From Stenotrophomonas geniculata ATCC 19374 = JCM 13324 (GTDB lineage: Bacteria > Pseudomonadota > Gammaproteobacteria > Xanthomonadales > Xanthomonadaceae), in contig NZ_LLXT01000129.1 in assembly GCF_001431625.1 (NCBI RefSeq), positions 46,462-110,461 on the forward strand: a stretch of 64,000 nt of DNA, in the 5' to 3' direction. The position numbers and the translations under genes are program-made. This document shows positions 56,240 through 64,000 of the stretch, piece after piece. Numbering within the stretch: position 1 is the stretch's first letter; the number at the start of each line of letters is the position of its first letter. The notes below the pieces were generated by a model that saw only the letters and a program-made list of their open reading frames with translations, made no database searches and had not been told where the DNA came from.

Positions 56240-57928
56240 TTACATTTTTTCCGGGGCGCTGACGCCCAGGAGTTCGAGGCCGTTGGCCAGCACCTGGCGC
56301 GCGGCGCAGGCCAGGGTCAGCTTGGCGTTGCGGTCGGCGGCGTCATCCACCAGCACCGGCGTCCCGTGATACCACGTGTGGAACGCGTGCGCCAATTCAC
56401 GCAGGTACTGCGCCACCAGATGCGGTTCCAGCGCCACGCCGGCCGCCTCCACCACTTCCGGGTACCGCGAGATCTCGTTCATCAGCAGCAGCGAAGCGTC
56501 GTCGGCCAAGCGGCCGAGGTTGGCCAGGCCGTTGCCCTGTTCGTACACCAGGCCCTTCTCCTGCGCCTGGCGCAGCAGGCTGCAGACGCGCGCATGCGCG
56601 TACTGCACGTAGAACACCGGGTTGTCGTTGCTCTGCTGGCGGGCCAGGTCGATGTCGAAGGTCAGCTGCGAATCGGGCTTGCGCGCGATCAGGAACCAAC
56701 GGGTGGCATCGCGGCCGGCTTCCTCGATCAGGTCGCGCAGGGTGAAGTAGCTGCCGGCACGCTTGGACAGCTTCACTTCCTCGCCGCCACGCATGACGGT
56801 GACCATCTGGTGCAGCACGTATTCCGGCCAGCCCTGCGGAATGCCCACTTCCATCGCCTGCAGGCCGGCGCGCACGCGCGCCAGCGAGCCGTGGTGGTCG
56901 GCACCCAGTTCGGTGATCGCGCGCTCGTAGCCGCGCTGCCACTTGGACAGGTGGTAGGCCACGTCCGGCACGAAGTAGGTGAAGGTGCCGTCGGACTTGC
57001 GCATCACGCGGTCCTTGTCGTCACCGAAGTCGGTGCTGCGCAGCCACAGCGCGCCACCTTCTTCATAGGTATGACCCGACGCCTGCAGCTTGGCCACCGC
57101 TTCGGCTACCTTGCCGTCGGCGTACAGCGAGCTTTCCAGGAAATAGATGTCGAAGTCGACGCCGAACGCGGCCAGGTCCAGGTTCTGCTCGTTGCGCAGG
57201 TAGGCCACCGCAAACCGGCGGATCGCCTGCATGTCGTCCGGGTCCTTGGCGCCGACCACGGTGCTGCCTTCCAGGTCGACGCTGGCGCCGGCCATGTAGG
57301 CGCGGGCGACGTCGGCGATGTATTCGCCGCGGTAGCCACCTTCCGGCCAGCCGTCCTGGTCCGGCGCGATGCCCTTGATCCGCGCCTGGGTGGACAGCGC
57401 CAGGTTCTCGATCTGCACGCCGGCGTCGTTGTAGTAGAACTCACGCTTGGCGTTCCAGCCGTTGGCGTCGAGCACACGTGCCACGCAGTCGCCGATCGCC
57501 GCCGCGCGGCCATGGCCGACATGCAGCGGGCCGGTCGGGTTGGCCGACACGTACTCCACGCCCACCGTGCGGCCATTGCCGGACAGATTGCGGCCGTAGT
57601 CGTGGGCTTCCTTGATGACCGAGGCGGCTTCGCGCTGGTACGCGGCCGAGGCCAGGTGGAAGTTGATGAAGCCGGGGCCGGCGATCTCGACCTTGCTGAC
57701 GTCCTCGCTGCGCGGCAGCGCCTCGACCAATGCCTGTGCCAGTGCGCGCGGATTGCTGCGCGCGGCCTTGGCCAGCAGCATCGCGGCGTTGGTGGCGAAG
57801 TCGCCGTGGTCGCGGGTCTTCGGGCGCTCGACCACGAAGTCCGGCGGCAGGGAGTCGGCGGGCAGGGTGCCATTGGCGCGCAAGGCTTCGATGCCTTGGC
57901 TGATCAGGGCGCGGAGGAGATTTTTCAC
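56240..57928 (-). CDS. argS: Arginyl-tRNA synthetase
   Basis: This 562-residue class I enzyme has an N-terminal Add1 domain (about 1-100). The HIGH motif appears in [20 protein letters not shown] and the KMSKS-like loop as [13 protein letters not shown]. It ends with the anticodon-binding DALR domain (from about residue 440, with [17 protein letters not shown] pattern). ArgS needs tRNA for amino-acid activation. The start is GTG 57928, in a better position than the upstream in-frame ATG at 58003. It is followed by the SPOR gene. Length and domain order are normal. Confidence 0.95.
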   Translation of the reverse strand: MKNLLRALISQGIEALRANGTLPADSLPPDFVVERPKTRDHGDFATNAAMLLAKAARSNPRALAQALVEALPRSEDVSKVEIAGPGFINFHLASAAYQREAASVIKEAHDYGRNLSGNGRTVGVEYVSANPTGPLHVGHGRAAAIGDCVARVLDANGWNAKREFYYNDAGVQIENLALSTQARIKGIAPDQDGWPEGGYRGEYIADVARAYMAGASVDLEGSTVVGAKDPDDMQAIRRFAVAYLRNEQNLDLAAFGVDFDIYFLESSLYADGKVAEAVAKLQASGHTYEEGGALWLRSTDFGDDKDRVMRKSDGTFTYFVPDVAYHLSKWQRGYERAITELGADHHGSLARVRAGLQAMEVGIPQGWPEYVLHQMVTVMRGGEEVKLSKRAGSYFTLRDLIEEAGRDATRWFLIARKPDSQLTFDIDLARQQSNDNPVFYVQYAHARVCSLLRQAQEKGLVYEQGNGLANLGRLADDASLLLMNEISRYPEVVEAAGVALEPHLVAQYLRELAHAFHTWYHGTPVLVDDAADRNAKLTLACAARQVLANGLELLGVSAPEKM

Positions 57929-58042
57929 GAGGCCTGCTGTGAGAATGAGCGGCGGAATCGCCCATTTTAGCGCAGATACCCGCGCCCACGCTGACCAGAA
58001 CATGCCTGTGGGGGCGGCCGATGGCGCCTGAAGGGGCCGTGC

Positions 58043-58747
58043 TCAGCCGAACAGGCGCGGCTGGGGCGCGGACAGAAGGCCCCGTTCAGCAAATGAAACG
58101 GGACGGCCCTCGCCCACCACGAAGTGGTCCAGCAGGCGCACGTCCACCATCGCCAGCGCCTGCTGCAGTTCGTCGGTGATGCGGGTATCGGCGCTGGAGG
58201 GTTCCGGGTCGCCGGAAGGGTGGTTGTGGCTGAGGATCACCGCCGCCGCGTTGTGCAGCAGGGCGCGCCGCACCACTTCGCGGGGGTAGACCGGTGCGGC
58301 GTTGATGGTGCCGTGGAACAGTTCCTCGCAGGCGATCAGGCGGTGGCGATTGTCCAGGAACAGGGCCATGAAGATCTCCCGTGCCTGCCCTCGCAGGCGG
58401 TGCTGCAGATAGCGTCCGACCGCGGCCGGGTTGTTGCCGACCGCTTCGCCGTGTTCCAGCTCGGCGGCCAGGTAACGGTGGGCCAGTTCCAGCCCGGCAG
58501 CCAGGGTACAGCTGCGCGCCGGACCCAGACCGGGCAGGCGCGCCAGCTCCCGCGCGGGGCGATCGAGCAGCACCCGTAACGGGCCATGCGCCTGCAGCAG
58601 GTCGCGCGCGGTCTGCACGGCATCGCGGCCACCGAACCCGGAGCCGAGAAACAGGGCCAGCAGTTCGGCGTCGGAAAGTGACGTGGGCCCGCGCGCGATC
58701 AGCTTCTCGCGGGGGCGTTCCTGTTCGGGCCAGTCATGGATGGGCAT
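58043..58747 (-). CDS. radC: RadC family JAB-domain protein
   Basis: This protein has about 234 residues. An N-terminal helix-hairpin-helix-like part ([37 protein letters not shown], then [19 protein letters not shown]) is followed by the MPN/JAB domain with the JAMM metal motif [18 protein letters not shown] and Glu in [10 protein letters not shown]. RadC proteins were named for repair, but that link is doubtful and their function is unknown. It is divergent from coaBC across the regulator gene below. A further in-frame extension upstream of 58747 looks non-coding. Confidence 0.92.
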   Translation of the reverse strand: MPIHDWPEQERPREKLIARGPTSLSDAELLALFLGSGFGGRDAVQTARDLLQAHGPLRVLLDRPARELARLPGLGPARSCTLAAGLELAHRYLAAELEHGEAVGNNPAAVGRYLQHRLRGQAREIFMALFLDNRHRLIACEELFHGTINAAPVYPREVVRRALLHNAAAVILSHNHPSGDPEPSSADTRITDELQQALAMVDVRLLDHFVVGEGRPVSFAERGLLSAPQPRLFG

Positions 58748-58817
58748 GCCTGCATCATCGCCAGCTTCGGCGGCATCTCCCATCGGGGCTTGCCGCGGGC
58801 CCGGGTCGGTCGATGCC

Positions 58818-59444
58818 TCAGTCGCGCCGGGTCTGCAGGTAGTCGAACAGTTCCTGGTTGTTCTGCAGGCCCAGCTTGCGCTTGGCTTCGGCCTTCTGCC
58901 GGCTGATGGTCTTCGGGCTGCGCCCACAGCGCTCGGCGACCTGGTTCACGTTGAGACCGGCCGCCAGCAGTTCCAGCACTTCCTGTTCGCGTGCCGACAG
59001 CGGCGCCGGCTCACGCGGAAACAGCAGGTCGCGTGCCTGCAGGTGGTGGCGCAGCTGCTGGGAGACGAATACCTGCCCCGCCATCGCGGCGTTCAGCGCC
59101 TGGGGCAGTTCGGCGAAATCGGCGCACTTGTCGACCAGGCCACTGATGCCCTCCCGCAGCAGTCCGTCCAGCAGGCCGGGATGACGGGCGCCGGTCAGCA
59201 CCACCACCGGCAGGCCAGGGCGGCGCATGCGCAGCGCGTCGATCAGCTCCGGACCGTCCGGGCCGGCACCCGGCATCGAGAGGTCGGTCAGCACCGCATC
59301 GCAGTCGTGCTGGTCCACCAGCTCCAGCAGCTGGGCGCCGTCGCGCGCACTGCCGACGATGTCCATCAGGTGGCTCTGCAGCACGACACGGATGCCATGC
59401 AGGACCACGGGATGGTCGTCGGCGATGATGATGCGTGGATGCAC
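58818..59444 (-). CDS. Orphan LuxR-type response regulator, RcsB-like
   Basis: This 208-residue protein has a receiver domain with [18 protein letters not shown], phospho-acceptor Asp54 in [34 protein letters not shown] and LVDKCAD. A LuxR helix-turn-helix follows: [44 protein letters not shown]. This is the RcsB/capsule-synthesis type. Unlike the one at 49781 it keeps the acidic residues needed for phosphorylation. No kinase gene lies nearby. A promoter for it and coaBC must lie in the gap up to 59672. Confidence 0.86.
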   Translation of the reverse strand: MHPRIIIADDHPVVLHGIRVVLQSHLMDIVGSARDGAQLLELVDQHDCDAVLTDLSMPGAGPDGPELIDALRMRRPGLPVVVLTGARHPGLLDGLLREGISGLVDKCADFAELPQALNAAMAGQVFVSQQLRHHLQARDLLFPREPAPLSAREQEVLELLAAGLNVNQVAERCGRSPKTISRQKAEAKRKLGLQNNQELFDYLQTRRD

Positions 59445-59672
59445 GCGGCTCCTCGAAGGTCGAACAGGCCACGGCGGGCGGCAGCCAATGCCTGATTCTG
59501 CAAAAGCACAGAGACGTAGGGGTATAGGAAAGGTCCGAAACTGTTACCGGGTGAATCCCGGGTCAACGCAGGCGGATTCCATCTGCTGATAGCCGCCCGC
59601 TATGTGCGCCCTGTACCGGGACATTACCGGCCATCGGGTAAGCTAGCGCCCTCGTTTGCACAGGAATTCCAG

Positions 59673-60935
59673 GTGGCTGACTCCCCCAACGCTTCCCCCG
59701 CGCCGGCGCGCGCGCTGGAAGGTCAGAAACTGCTGTTGTGCGTCGGAGGCGGGATCGCGGCGTACAAGGCGCTGGAACTGGTGCGGCGCCTGCGCGACGC
59801 CGGTGCCCAGGTGCAGGTGGCGATGACCGCCGGTGCCCAGCAGTTCGTCACTCCGCTCAGTTTCCAGGCCCTGTCCGGGCAGCCGACCCGCACCACGCTG
59901 TGGGACAGCGCCGCCGAACAGGCCATGGGCCACATCGAGCTGGCCCGCTGGGCCGACCGCATCGTGGTCGCCCCGGGGACCGCCGATCTGCTGGCCCGGC
60001 TGGCGCAGGGCCATGCCGATGACCTGGTCAGCACGTTGTGCCTGGCCAGCACCGCGCCGTTGACGATCTGCCCGGCGATGAACCACCGCATGTGGCTGCA
60101 TCCGGCCACCCAGGCGAACATCGCCCTGCTGCGCCAGCGCGGCGCGCAGGTGATCGGCCCGGTCGACGGTCCGCTGGCCGAGGGCGAATCCGGTCCCGGC
60201 CGTCTGGCCGAGCCCGGCGACATCGTCGCCGCGCTGGCCGCCAATGGCAGTACCACGGCGGCGGCTGCCGCACCGGAAACCCGCGCGCTGCAGGGCCTGC
60301 GCCTGCTGATCAGCGCTGGCCCGACCTATGAAGACATCGATCCGGTGCGCTACGTCGGCAACCGCAGCAGCGGCAAGATGGGCTTTGCCCTGGCCGCGGC
60401 CGCCGCGACGATGGGCGCCCAGGTGGTGCTGGTCAGCGGCCCGGTGCAGCTGCCGACGCCGCCCGGCGTGCAGCGCGTGGACGTGCGCTCGGCCGCGCAG
60501 ATGCGCGATGCCGTGTTGAAGTCGCTGCCGGCCGACATCTATATCGGTGCCGCCGCGGTGTCCGACTACACACCGCGCCAGGTGGCTGCGCAGAAGCTGA
60601 AGAAGACCGCCGACAGCCAGTCGCTGGTGATCGAGCTGGTGCGCACGCCGGACATCCTGGCCGAAGTCGCCGCGCAGACGCAGTCGCTGAAGCTGGTGGT
60701 CGGCTTTGCCGCCGAAACCCACGACGTGGAGAAGTACGCACGCGGCAAGCTGGTCGACAAGCGCCTGGACCTGGTGATCGCCAATCAGGTCGGCATCAGC
60801 GGCGGCGGTTTCGAGAGCGACAACAACGCCGCCACTGCCTTCTGGCAGGACGGTGAACAGGTATTCCCGGCCACCTCCAAGCGCGAGCTGGCCGAACAAC
60901 TGCTGGCGCTGATCGCGCGGAGACTCCAGGCATGA
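59673..60935 (+). CDS. coaBC: Bifunctional phosphopantothenoylcysteine decarboxylase/synthetase
   Basis: CoaBC joins cysteine to phosphopantothenate and decarboxylates the product, two steps of CoA synthesis. The CoaC half (1-190) has the FMN motif [15 protein letters not shown], the catalytic His in [11 protein letters not shown] and the PAMN-type motif CPAMNHRMW. The CoaB half (from about 205) begins [30 protein letters not shown] and has AAVSDYTP and the Lys-rich KLKKT. GTG 59673 is chosen because AGGAA lies upstream and the CoaC fold starts right after. It overlaps dut by 4 bp, the standard order coaBC-dut-algC. Confidence 0.94.
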   Translation: MADSPNASPAPARALEGQKLLLCVGGGIAAYKALELVRRLRDAGAQVQVAMTAGAQQFVTPLSFQALSGQPTRTTLWDSAAEQAMGHIELARWADRIVVAPGTADLLARLAQGHADDLVSTLCLASTAPLTICPAMNHRMWLHPATQANIALLRQRGAQVIGPVDGPLAEGESGPGRLAEPGDIVAALAANGSTTAAAAAPETRALQGLRLLISAGPTYEDIDPVRYVGNRSSGKMGFALAAAAATMGAQVVLVSGPVQLPTPPGVQRVDVRSAAQMRDAVLKSLPADIYIGAAAVSDYTPRQVAAQKLKKTADSQSLVIELVRTPDILAEVAAQTQSLKLVVGFAAETHDVEKYARGKLVDKRLDLVIANQVGISGGGFESDNNAATAFWQDGEQVFPATSKRELAEQLLALIARRLQA

Positions 60936-61405
60936 CCCAGGCTTTCACTTCCCAACCGCTGCAGGTCAAGCTGCTCGATCCGCGCTTCGGCGACAGCTGG
61001 CCGCTGCCGGCCTACGCCACCGAAGCCAGCGCCGGCATGGACCTGCGCGCGGCGCTGGATACCGCGCTGACCCTGCAGCCGGGCGACACCGCGCTGGTGC
61101 CCAGCGGCCTGGCCATCCATATCGCCGATCCGAACCTGTGCGCGGTGATCCTGCCGCGTTCCGGGCTGGGTCACCGCCACGGCATCGTGCTCGGCAACGG
61201 CACCGGCCTGATCGACGCCGATTACCAGGGCCCGCTGCTGATCAGCGTCTGGAACCGTGGCCGCGAGGCCTTCACCATCGAGCCGGGCGATCGCATCGCG
61301 CAGCTGGTGGTCGTGCCGATTGCCCGCGTCAGCCTGCAGGTGGTGGATACTTTCACCGACAGCGTGCGGGGAACGGGTGGATTCGGCCATACCGGGGTGC
61401 GTTGA
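60932..61405 (+). CDS. dut: Deoxyuridine 5'-triphosphate nucleotidohydrolase
   Basis: This 157-residue trimeric dUTPase has all five motifs: [31 protein letters not shown] with the catalytic Asp, RIAQLVVVP and the C-terminal arm [10 protein letters not shown]. It keeps dUTP out of DNA and supplies dUMP. Its ATG overlaps the coaBC stop (ATGA), and the phosphohexomutase gene starts 12 bp after its stop. The length is normal and the gene is complete. Confidence 0.96.
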   Translation: MTQAFTSQPLQVKLLDPRFGDSWPLPAYATEASAGMDLRAALDTALTLQPGDTALVPSGLAIHIADPNLCAVILPRSGLGHRHGIVLGNGTGLIDADYQGPLLISVWNRGREAFTIEPGDRIAQLVVVPIARVSLQVVDTFTDSVRGTGGFGHTGVR

Positions 61406-61417
61406 CAGGGGACATCG

Positions 61418-63763
61418 ATGAGCGGCATCGGGGAAGGACAGCGGGGACGGTCGTTGGGACGCAGTGCGCCACTACTGGGGGTGCTGCTGGTCCTGCTGGC
61501 TGGCTGGTTCGGATGGAGCGCGGTGCAGCAATGGCGCCAGGAGGCCAACGGCCAGGCGCTGGAAGCTGCGCGTGACCAGGCTGTGCAAGGCCTGCAGGAG
61601 GCCGCTGCCGGCCAGCTGAAGCAGCTGCAGCAGCAGCTGAAGAACGAGCGCGTGCAGCAGGCGCTGCAGGCCGGCGATGCCGCTGCGGCAGCCCTCGCGG
61701 TCCGCGAGAGCTGGACCGGCGTCGAGCACGCCGAAGTACTGACCGCCGATCTGGCCAACGCCTACGCCGACCCGGCGACCTTCGGCTATGCCCGGTTGGC
61801 GCTGCTGGAAGCCGCATTGGCCGAGACCGGCCCCAGCCTGCGCGTGGTCCGCGATGGGGGTGGCAATCGTCTTGGCCTGGCGGCACCGGTGCCGCTGGGC
61901 AGCCTGGGCCCGGCAGTGCTCTACGTGCGCCAGCCATTGCTGCGACTGACCTCGCCGCTGGACCAGGTGAGTGCGCCATCGGCCGGTTTCCTTGGCCTGC
62001 GCCAGGGCGCGCATGACCTCGTCGCCCAGGGCGATGCCAGCCTGGCTGAAAGTGCCGAAGCATTGGCGCGGCCGATTCCGGGTACGCCGTTGCGGCTGGT
62101 GGCCGCGGTACCCAATGTCGAACCCGGTCCGCTGGGCCTGGGTTCGCTGGCCAGCGCCATCGTTGCGCTGCTGCTGGCGTTCATCGCCGTGCTGCTGGTG
62201 GTGGGTCGCGGCCGCCTGCCGAAGACGCTGCCGCTGCCGCGCCGTGCGGCCGTGGCGGAAGCGGATCATGGCCCGACCCTGAGCGAGAGCCTGCAGATGG
62301 CGCCGCCGCCGGTGGCCGAGGCCAGCACAACTGAAAGTGCACCGCCGCCCCCGCCGCCGGTTCCGGCCGAGGAACTGGCGGCCGGTATCTTCCGCGCCTA
62401 CGACATCCGCGGCGTGGTGGGCAGCCAACTGACGCCGAAGACGGCGGCGCTGATCGGCCAGTCCATCGGTACCGTGGCACTGGAGCAGGGCCTGCGCGAG
62501 GTGGTGATCGGCCGCGACGGCCGCCTGTCCGGCCCGGAACTGGCCGCAGGGTTGGCCGAGGGCCTGAGGCGCGCCGGTTGCGCGGTGATCGACATCGGCC
62601 TGGCACCGACCCCGGTCGTGTACTACGCCGCCTTCCATCTGCGCACCGGCACCTGCGTGGCGGTCACCGGCAGTCATAACCCGCCCGAGTACAACGGCTT
62701 CAAGGTGGTCATCGGCGGCGAGACGCTGTCCGGCGATGCCATCACCGATCTCTACCAGCGCATCATCGAAGGCCGCCTGGTACAGGCCGCCGAGCCGGGC
62801 GATTACCAGCAGCGCGATGTCAGTGCCGACTACATCCAGCGCATCGCCGACGACGTGCAGCTGGACCGCCCGTTGAAGGTCGTGGCCGATGCCGGCAACG
62901 GCGTCGCCGGTGCGCTCGCACCGCAGCTGCTGGAAGCGATCGGTGCTGAAGTCATTCCGCTGTACTGCGATGTCGACGGTACCTTCCCCAACCATCATCC
63001 CGACCCGAGCGAACCGGCCAACCTGGAAGACCTGGTGCAGACGGTCAAGCGCTTCGGCGCCGACCTCGGCGTCGCCTTCGATGGCGATGGCGACCGGCTG
63101 GGCGTGGTCACCGGCGAAGGCAGGATCATCTATGCCGACCGCCTGCTGATGCTGTTTGCCGCCGATGTGCTGATGCGCAACCCCGGCGCGATGGTGATCT
63201 ACGACGTGAAGTGCACCGGCAAGCTGTCCGACCACGTGCTGCGCAATGGTGGCAGCCCGCAGATGTGGAAGACCGGGCATTCGCTGATGAAGGCGAAGAT
63301 GCGCGAGACCGATGCCGAGCTGGCCGGCGAGATGAGCGGCCACTTCTTCTTCAAGGAGCGCTGGTTCGGTTTCGACGATGGCCTGTATGCGGCGGCGCGC
63401 CTGCTGGAGATCCTGGCCCAGCGCGAGGAGACCCCGGATGAGGTACTGGCAGAGCTGCCGGAGATGGTGGCCACGCCGGAACTGAAGGTGCCGGTGGCCG
63501 ACGGTACGCCACATGCGCTGGTGGCGATGCTGGTGGCGGCGGCGCAGTCACCGGACACCCCGTATGTGGGCGGCCGCCTGTCGACCATCGACGGCCTGCG
63601 TGTGGACTTCCCCGATGGCTGGGGCCTGGTGCGTGCCTCCAATACGACGCCGGTGCTGGTGCTGCGCTTCGAGGGCAACGACGAGGCGGCACTGGAACGC
63701 ATCCAGGCGCTGTTCCGCAGCCAGCTGCAACCGGTGCTGGGCGAGACCCCGCTGGGGTTCTGA
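61418..63763 (+). CDS. algC: Phosphomannomutase/phosphoglucomutase with membrane-anchored N-terminal extension
   Basis: This 781-residue protein is about 320 residues longer than P. aeruginosa AlgC. The extension has two membrane helices (about 17-34 and 247-268) around a predicted periplasmic domain with a coiled coil (QLKQLQQQLKNERVQQALQ). A Pro-rich linker (about 303-320) leads to the mutase. The catalytic part has the phosphoserine loop AVTGSHNPPEYNG with Ser419, the Mg2+ loop FDGDGDRLG and the sugar-binding GEMSGHFFF. It supplies mannose-1-P and glucose-1-P for LPS and exopolysaccharide. coaBC-dut-algC is the usual order. The sensor-like shape of the extension suggests regulation from the periplasm. 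Confidence 0.9.
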   Translation: MSGIGEGQRGRSLGRSAPLLGVLLVLLAGWFGWSAVQQWRQEANGQALEAARDQAVQGLQEAAAGQLKQLQQQLKNERVQQALQAGDAAAAALAVRESWTGVEHAEVLTADLANAYADPATFGYARLALLEAALAETGPSLRVVRDGGGNRLGLAAPVPLGSLGPAVLYVRQPLLRLTSPLDQVSAPSAGFLGLRQGAHDLVAQGDASLAESAEALARPIPGTPLRLVAAVPNVEPGPLGLGSLASAIVALLLAFIAVLLVVGRGRLPKTLPLPRRAAVAEADHGPTLSESLQMAPPPVAEASTTESAPPPPPPVPAEELAAGIFRAYDIRGVVGSQLTPKTAALIGQSIGTVALEQGLREVVIGRDGRLSGPELAAGLAEGLRRAGCAVIDIGLAPTPVVYYAAFHLRTGTCVAVTGSHNPPEYNGFKVVIGGETLSGDAITDLYQRIIEGRLVQAAEPGDYQQRDVSADYIQRIADDVQLDRPLKVVADAGNGVAGALAPQLLEAIGAEVIPLYCDVDGTFPNHHPDPSEPANLEDLVQTVKRFGADLGVAFDGDGDRLGVVTGEGRIIYADRLLMLFAADVLMRNPGAMVIYDVKCTGKLSDHVLRNGGSPQMWKTGHSLMKAKMRETDAELAGEMSGHFFFKERWFGFDDGLYAAARLLEILAQREETPDEVLAELPEMVATPELKVPVADGTPHALVAMLVAAAQSPDTPYVGGRLSTIDGLRVDFPDGWGLVRASNTTPVLVLRFEGNDEAALERIQALFRSQLQPVLGETPLGF

Positions 63764-64000
63764 GGTGGGGCCGGGCTGCGCCCGGCACCCGCCGAATCAA
63801 CGTCAACGTCAAAGGCCGGCTATCCGTGGGATGGCGGGGCGGTGTCGGAGTGCGGGGACGCAGCAAGTACGTCCCTGTAAGCTTGGCCGCCGCATCCATG
63901 CGGCGGACACCCCCGCGCAGCCCACCCCCCCGGCCCCCGCCAAATTTCTTGGCGGCCCCCCACGGGAAGGGAGAGGAAAATCAAAGGCAAAAGCGGGGCG
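63764..64000. repeat. Repeat-like non-coding right edge
   Basis: No gene is seen. The stretch has several hairpins: GGGCCGGGC/GCCCGG at about 63768-63785, GGGACG/CGTCCC at 63855-63875 and CCGCCGCAT/ATGCGGCGG at 63887-63906. Then a C-rich tract ends the window. The block resembles an intergenic repeat of Stenotrophomonas and Xanthomonas genomes, but its copy number cannot be judged here. Confidence 0.45.

Noticed and set aside
1..64000. CRISPR arrays, prophage or insertion-sequence transposases
   Set aside because: No regularly spaced direct repeats, phage structural genes or transposase motifs were seen; the holin-family gene at 43798 belongs to a YqjD/YqjE-like operon.

Overview
The window is chromosomal DNA of a high-GC gammaproteobacterium of the Xanthomonadaceae, almost certainly the Stenotrophomonas maltophilia complex. 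The evidence is the gene content (PhoPQ, an Ax21-family protein, a Xanthomonadales type IV secretion effector with an XVIPCD tail, DUF3011 and many Xanthomonad-type membrane proteins) and the scattered GTAG-type palindromes that match the S. maltophilia SMAG repeats. Gene calls and functions rest on reading the sequence and on family knowledge; no database search was run.

Layout. 1-1290: an accessory edge of gene debris (a DUF4304-like gene running off the left end, an antidote remnant lying antisense inside a truncated DUF6338 gene, and a Pro-rich frame that runs without a stop into dusA). 1288-8929: core genes dusA, a PepSY-like gene with phoPQ, mtfA and a small exported protein, then birA-coaX and a SPOR protein. 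8970-9045: tRNA-Thr(TGT). 9130-12626: accessory island with a predicted antibacterial T4SS effector and lipoprotein immunity pair, a HigBA-type toxin-antitoxin operon under a palindromic operator, and a TAATG-coupled pair of unknown genes preceded by a strongly structured intergenic region. 13209-25522: DUF3011, arginase, entericidin-like lipoprotein, CsbD, trpS, metallo-beta-lactamase-fold hydrolase, M28 peptidase, MHS transporter and two EamA transporters. 25641-37103: a TonB-dependent receptor, a MacAB-like export operon (HlyD-ATPase-FtsX-FtsX) and, divergent to it, an ABC-2 exporter with a DesK/DesR-type two-component system; a perfect palindrome lies in the shared promoter region. 37128-37632: a large near-palindromic element of about 505 bp. 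37661-48735: cytochrome b561 with a membrane-anchored catalase, M17 aminopeptidase, HAD phosphatase, AI-2E family protein, a YqjD/YqjE-like envelope operon, a DegP/DegQ protease and a lysine-rich H1-like protein. 49018-63763: Ax21-family protein, TorF-like protein, MFS/LysR divergon, SDR, FtsN-like SPOR protein, argS, radC, two orphan RcsB-like regulators and the coaBC-dut-algC cluster. The right end holds a repeat-like non-coding stretch.

Together the genes are mainly envelope maintenance and stress (PhoPQ, DegP, SPOR proteins, YqjD-like proteins, exporters), cofactor supply (biotin, CoA) and tRNA charging and modification. The competitive functions sit in the accessory stretch beside tRNA-Thr. 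The strongest candidates for new biology are the effector/immunity pair at 9130-10876, the divergent sensor-exporter locus at 28859-37103, the 505-bp palindrome and the structured region at 12670-12804.
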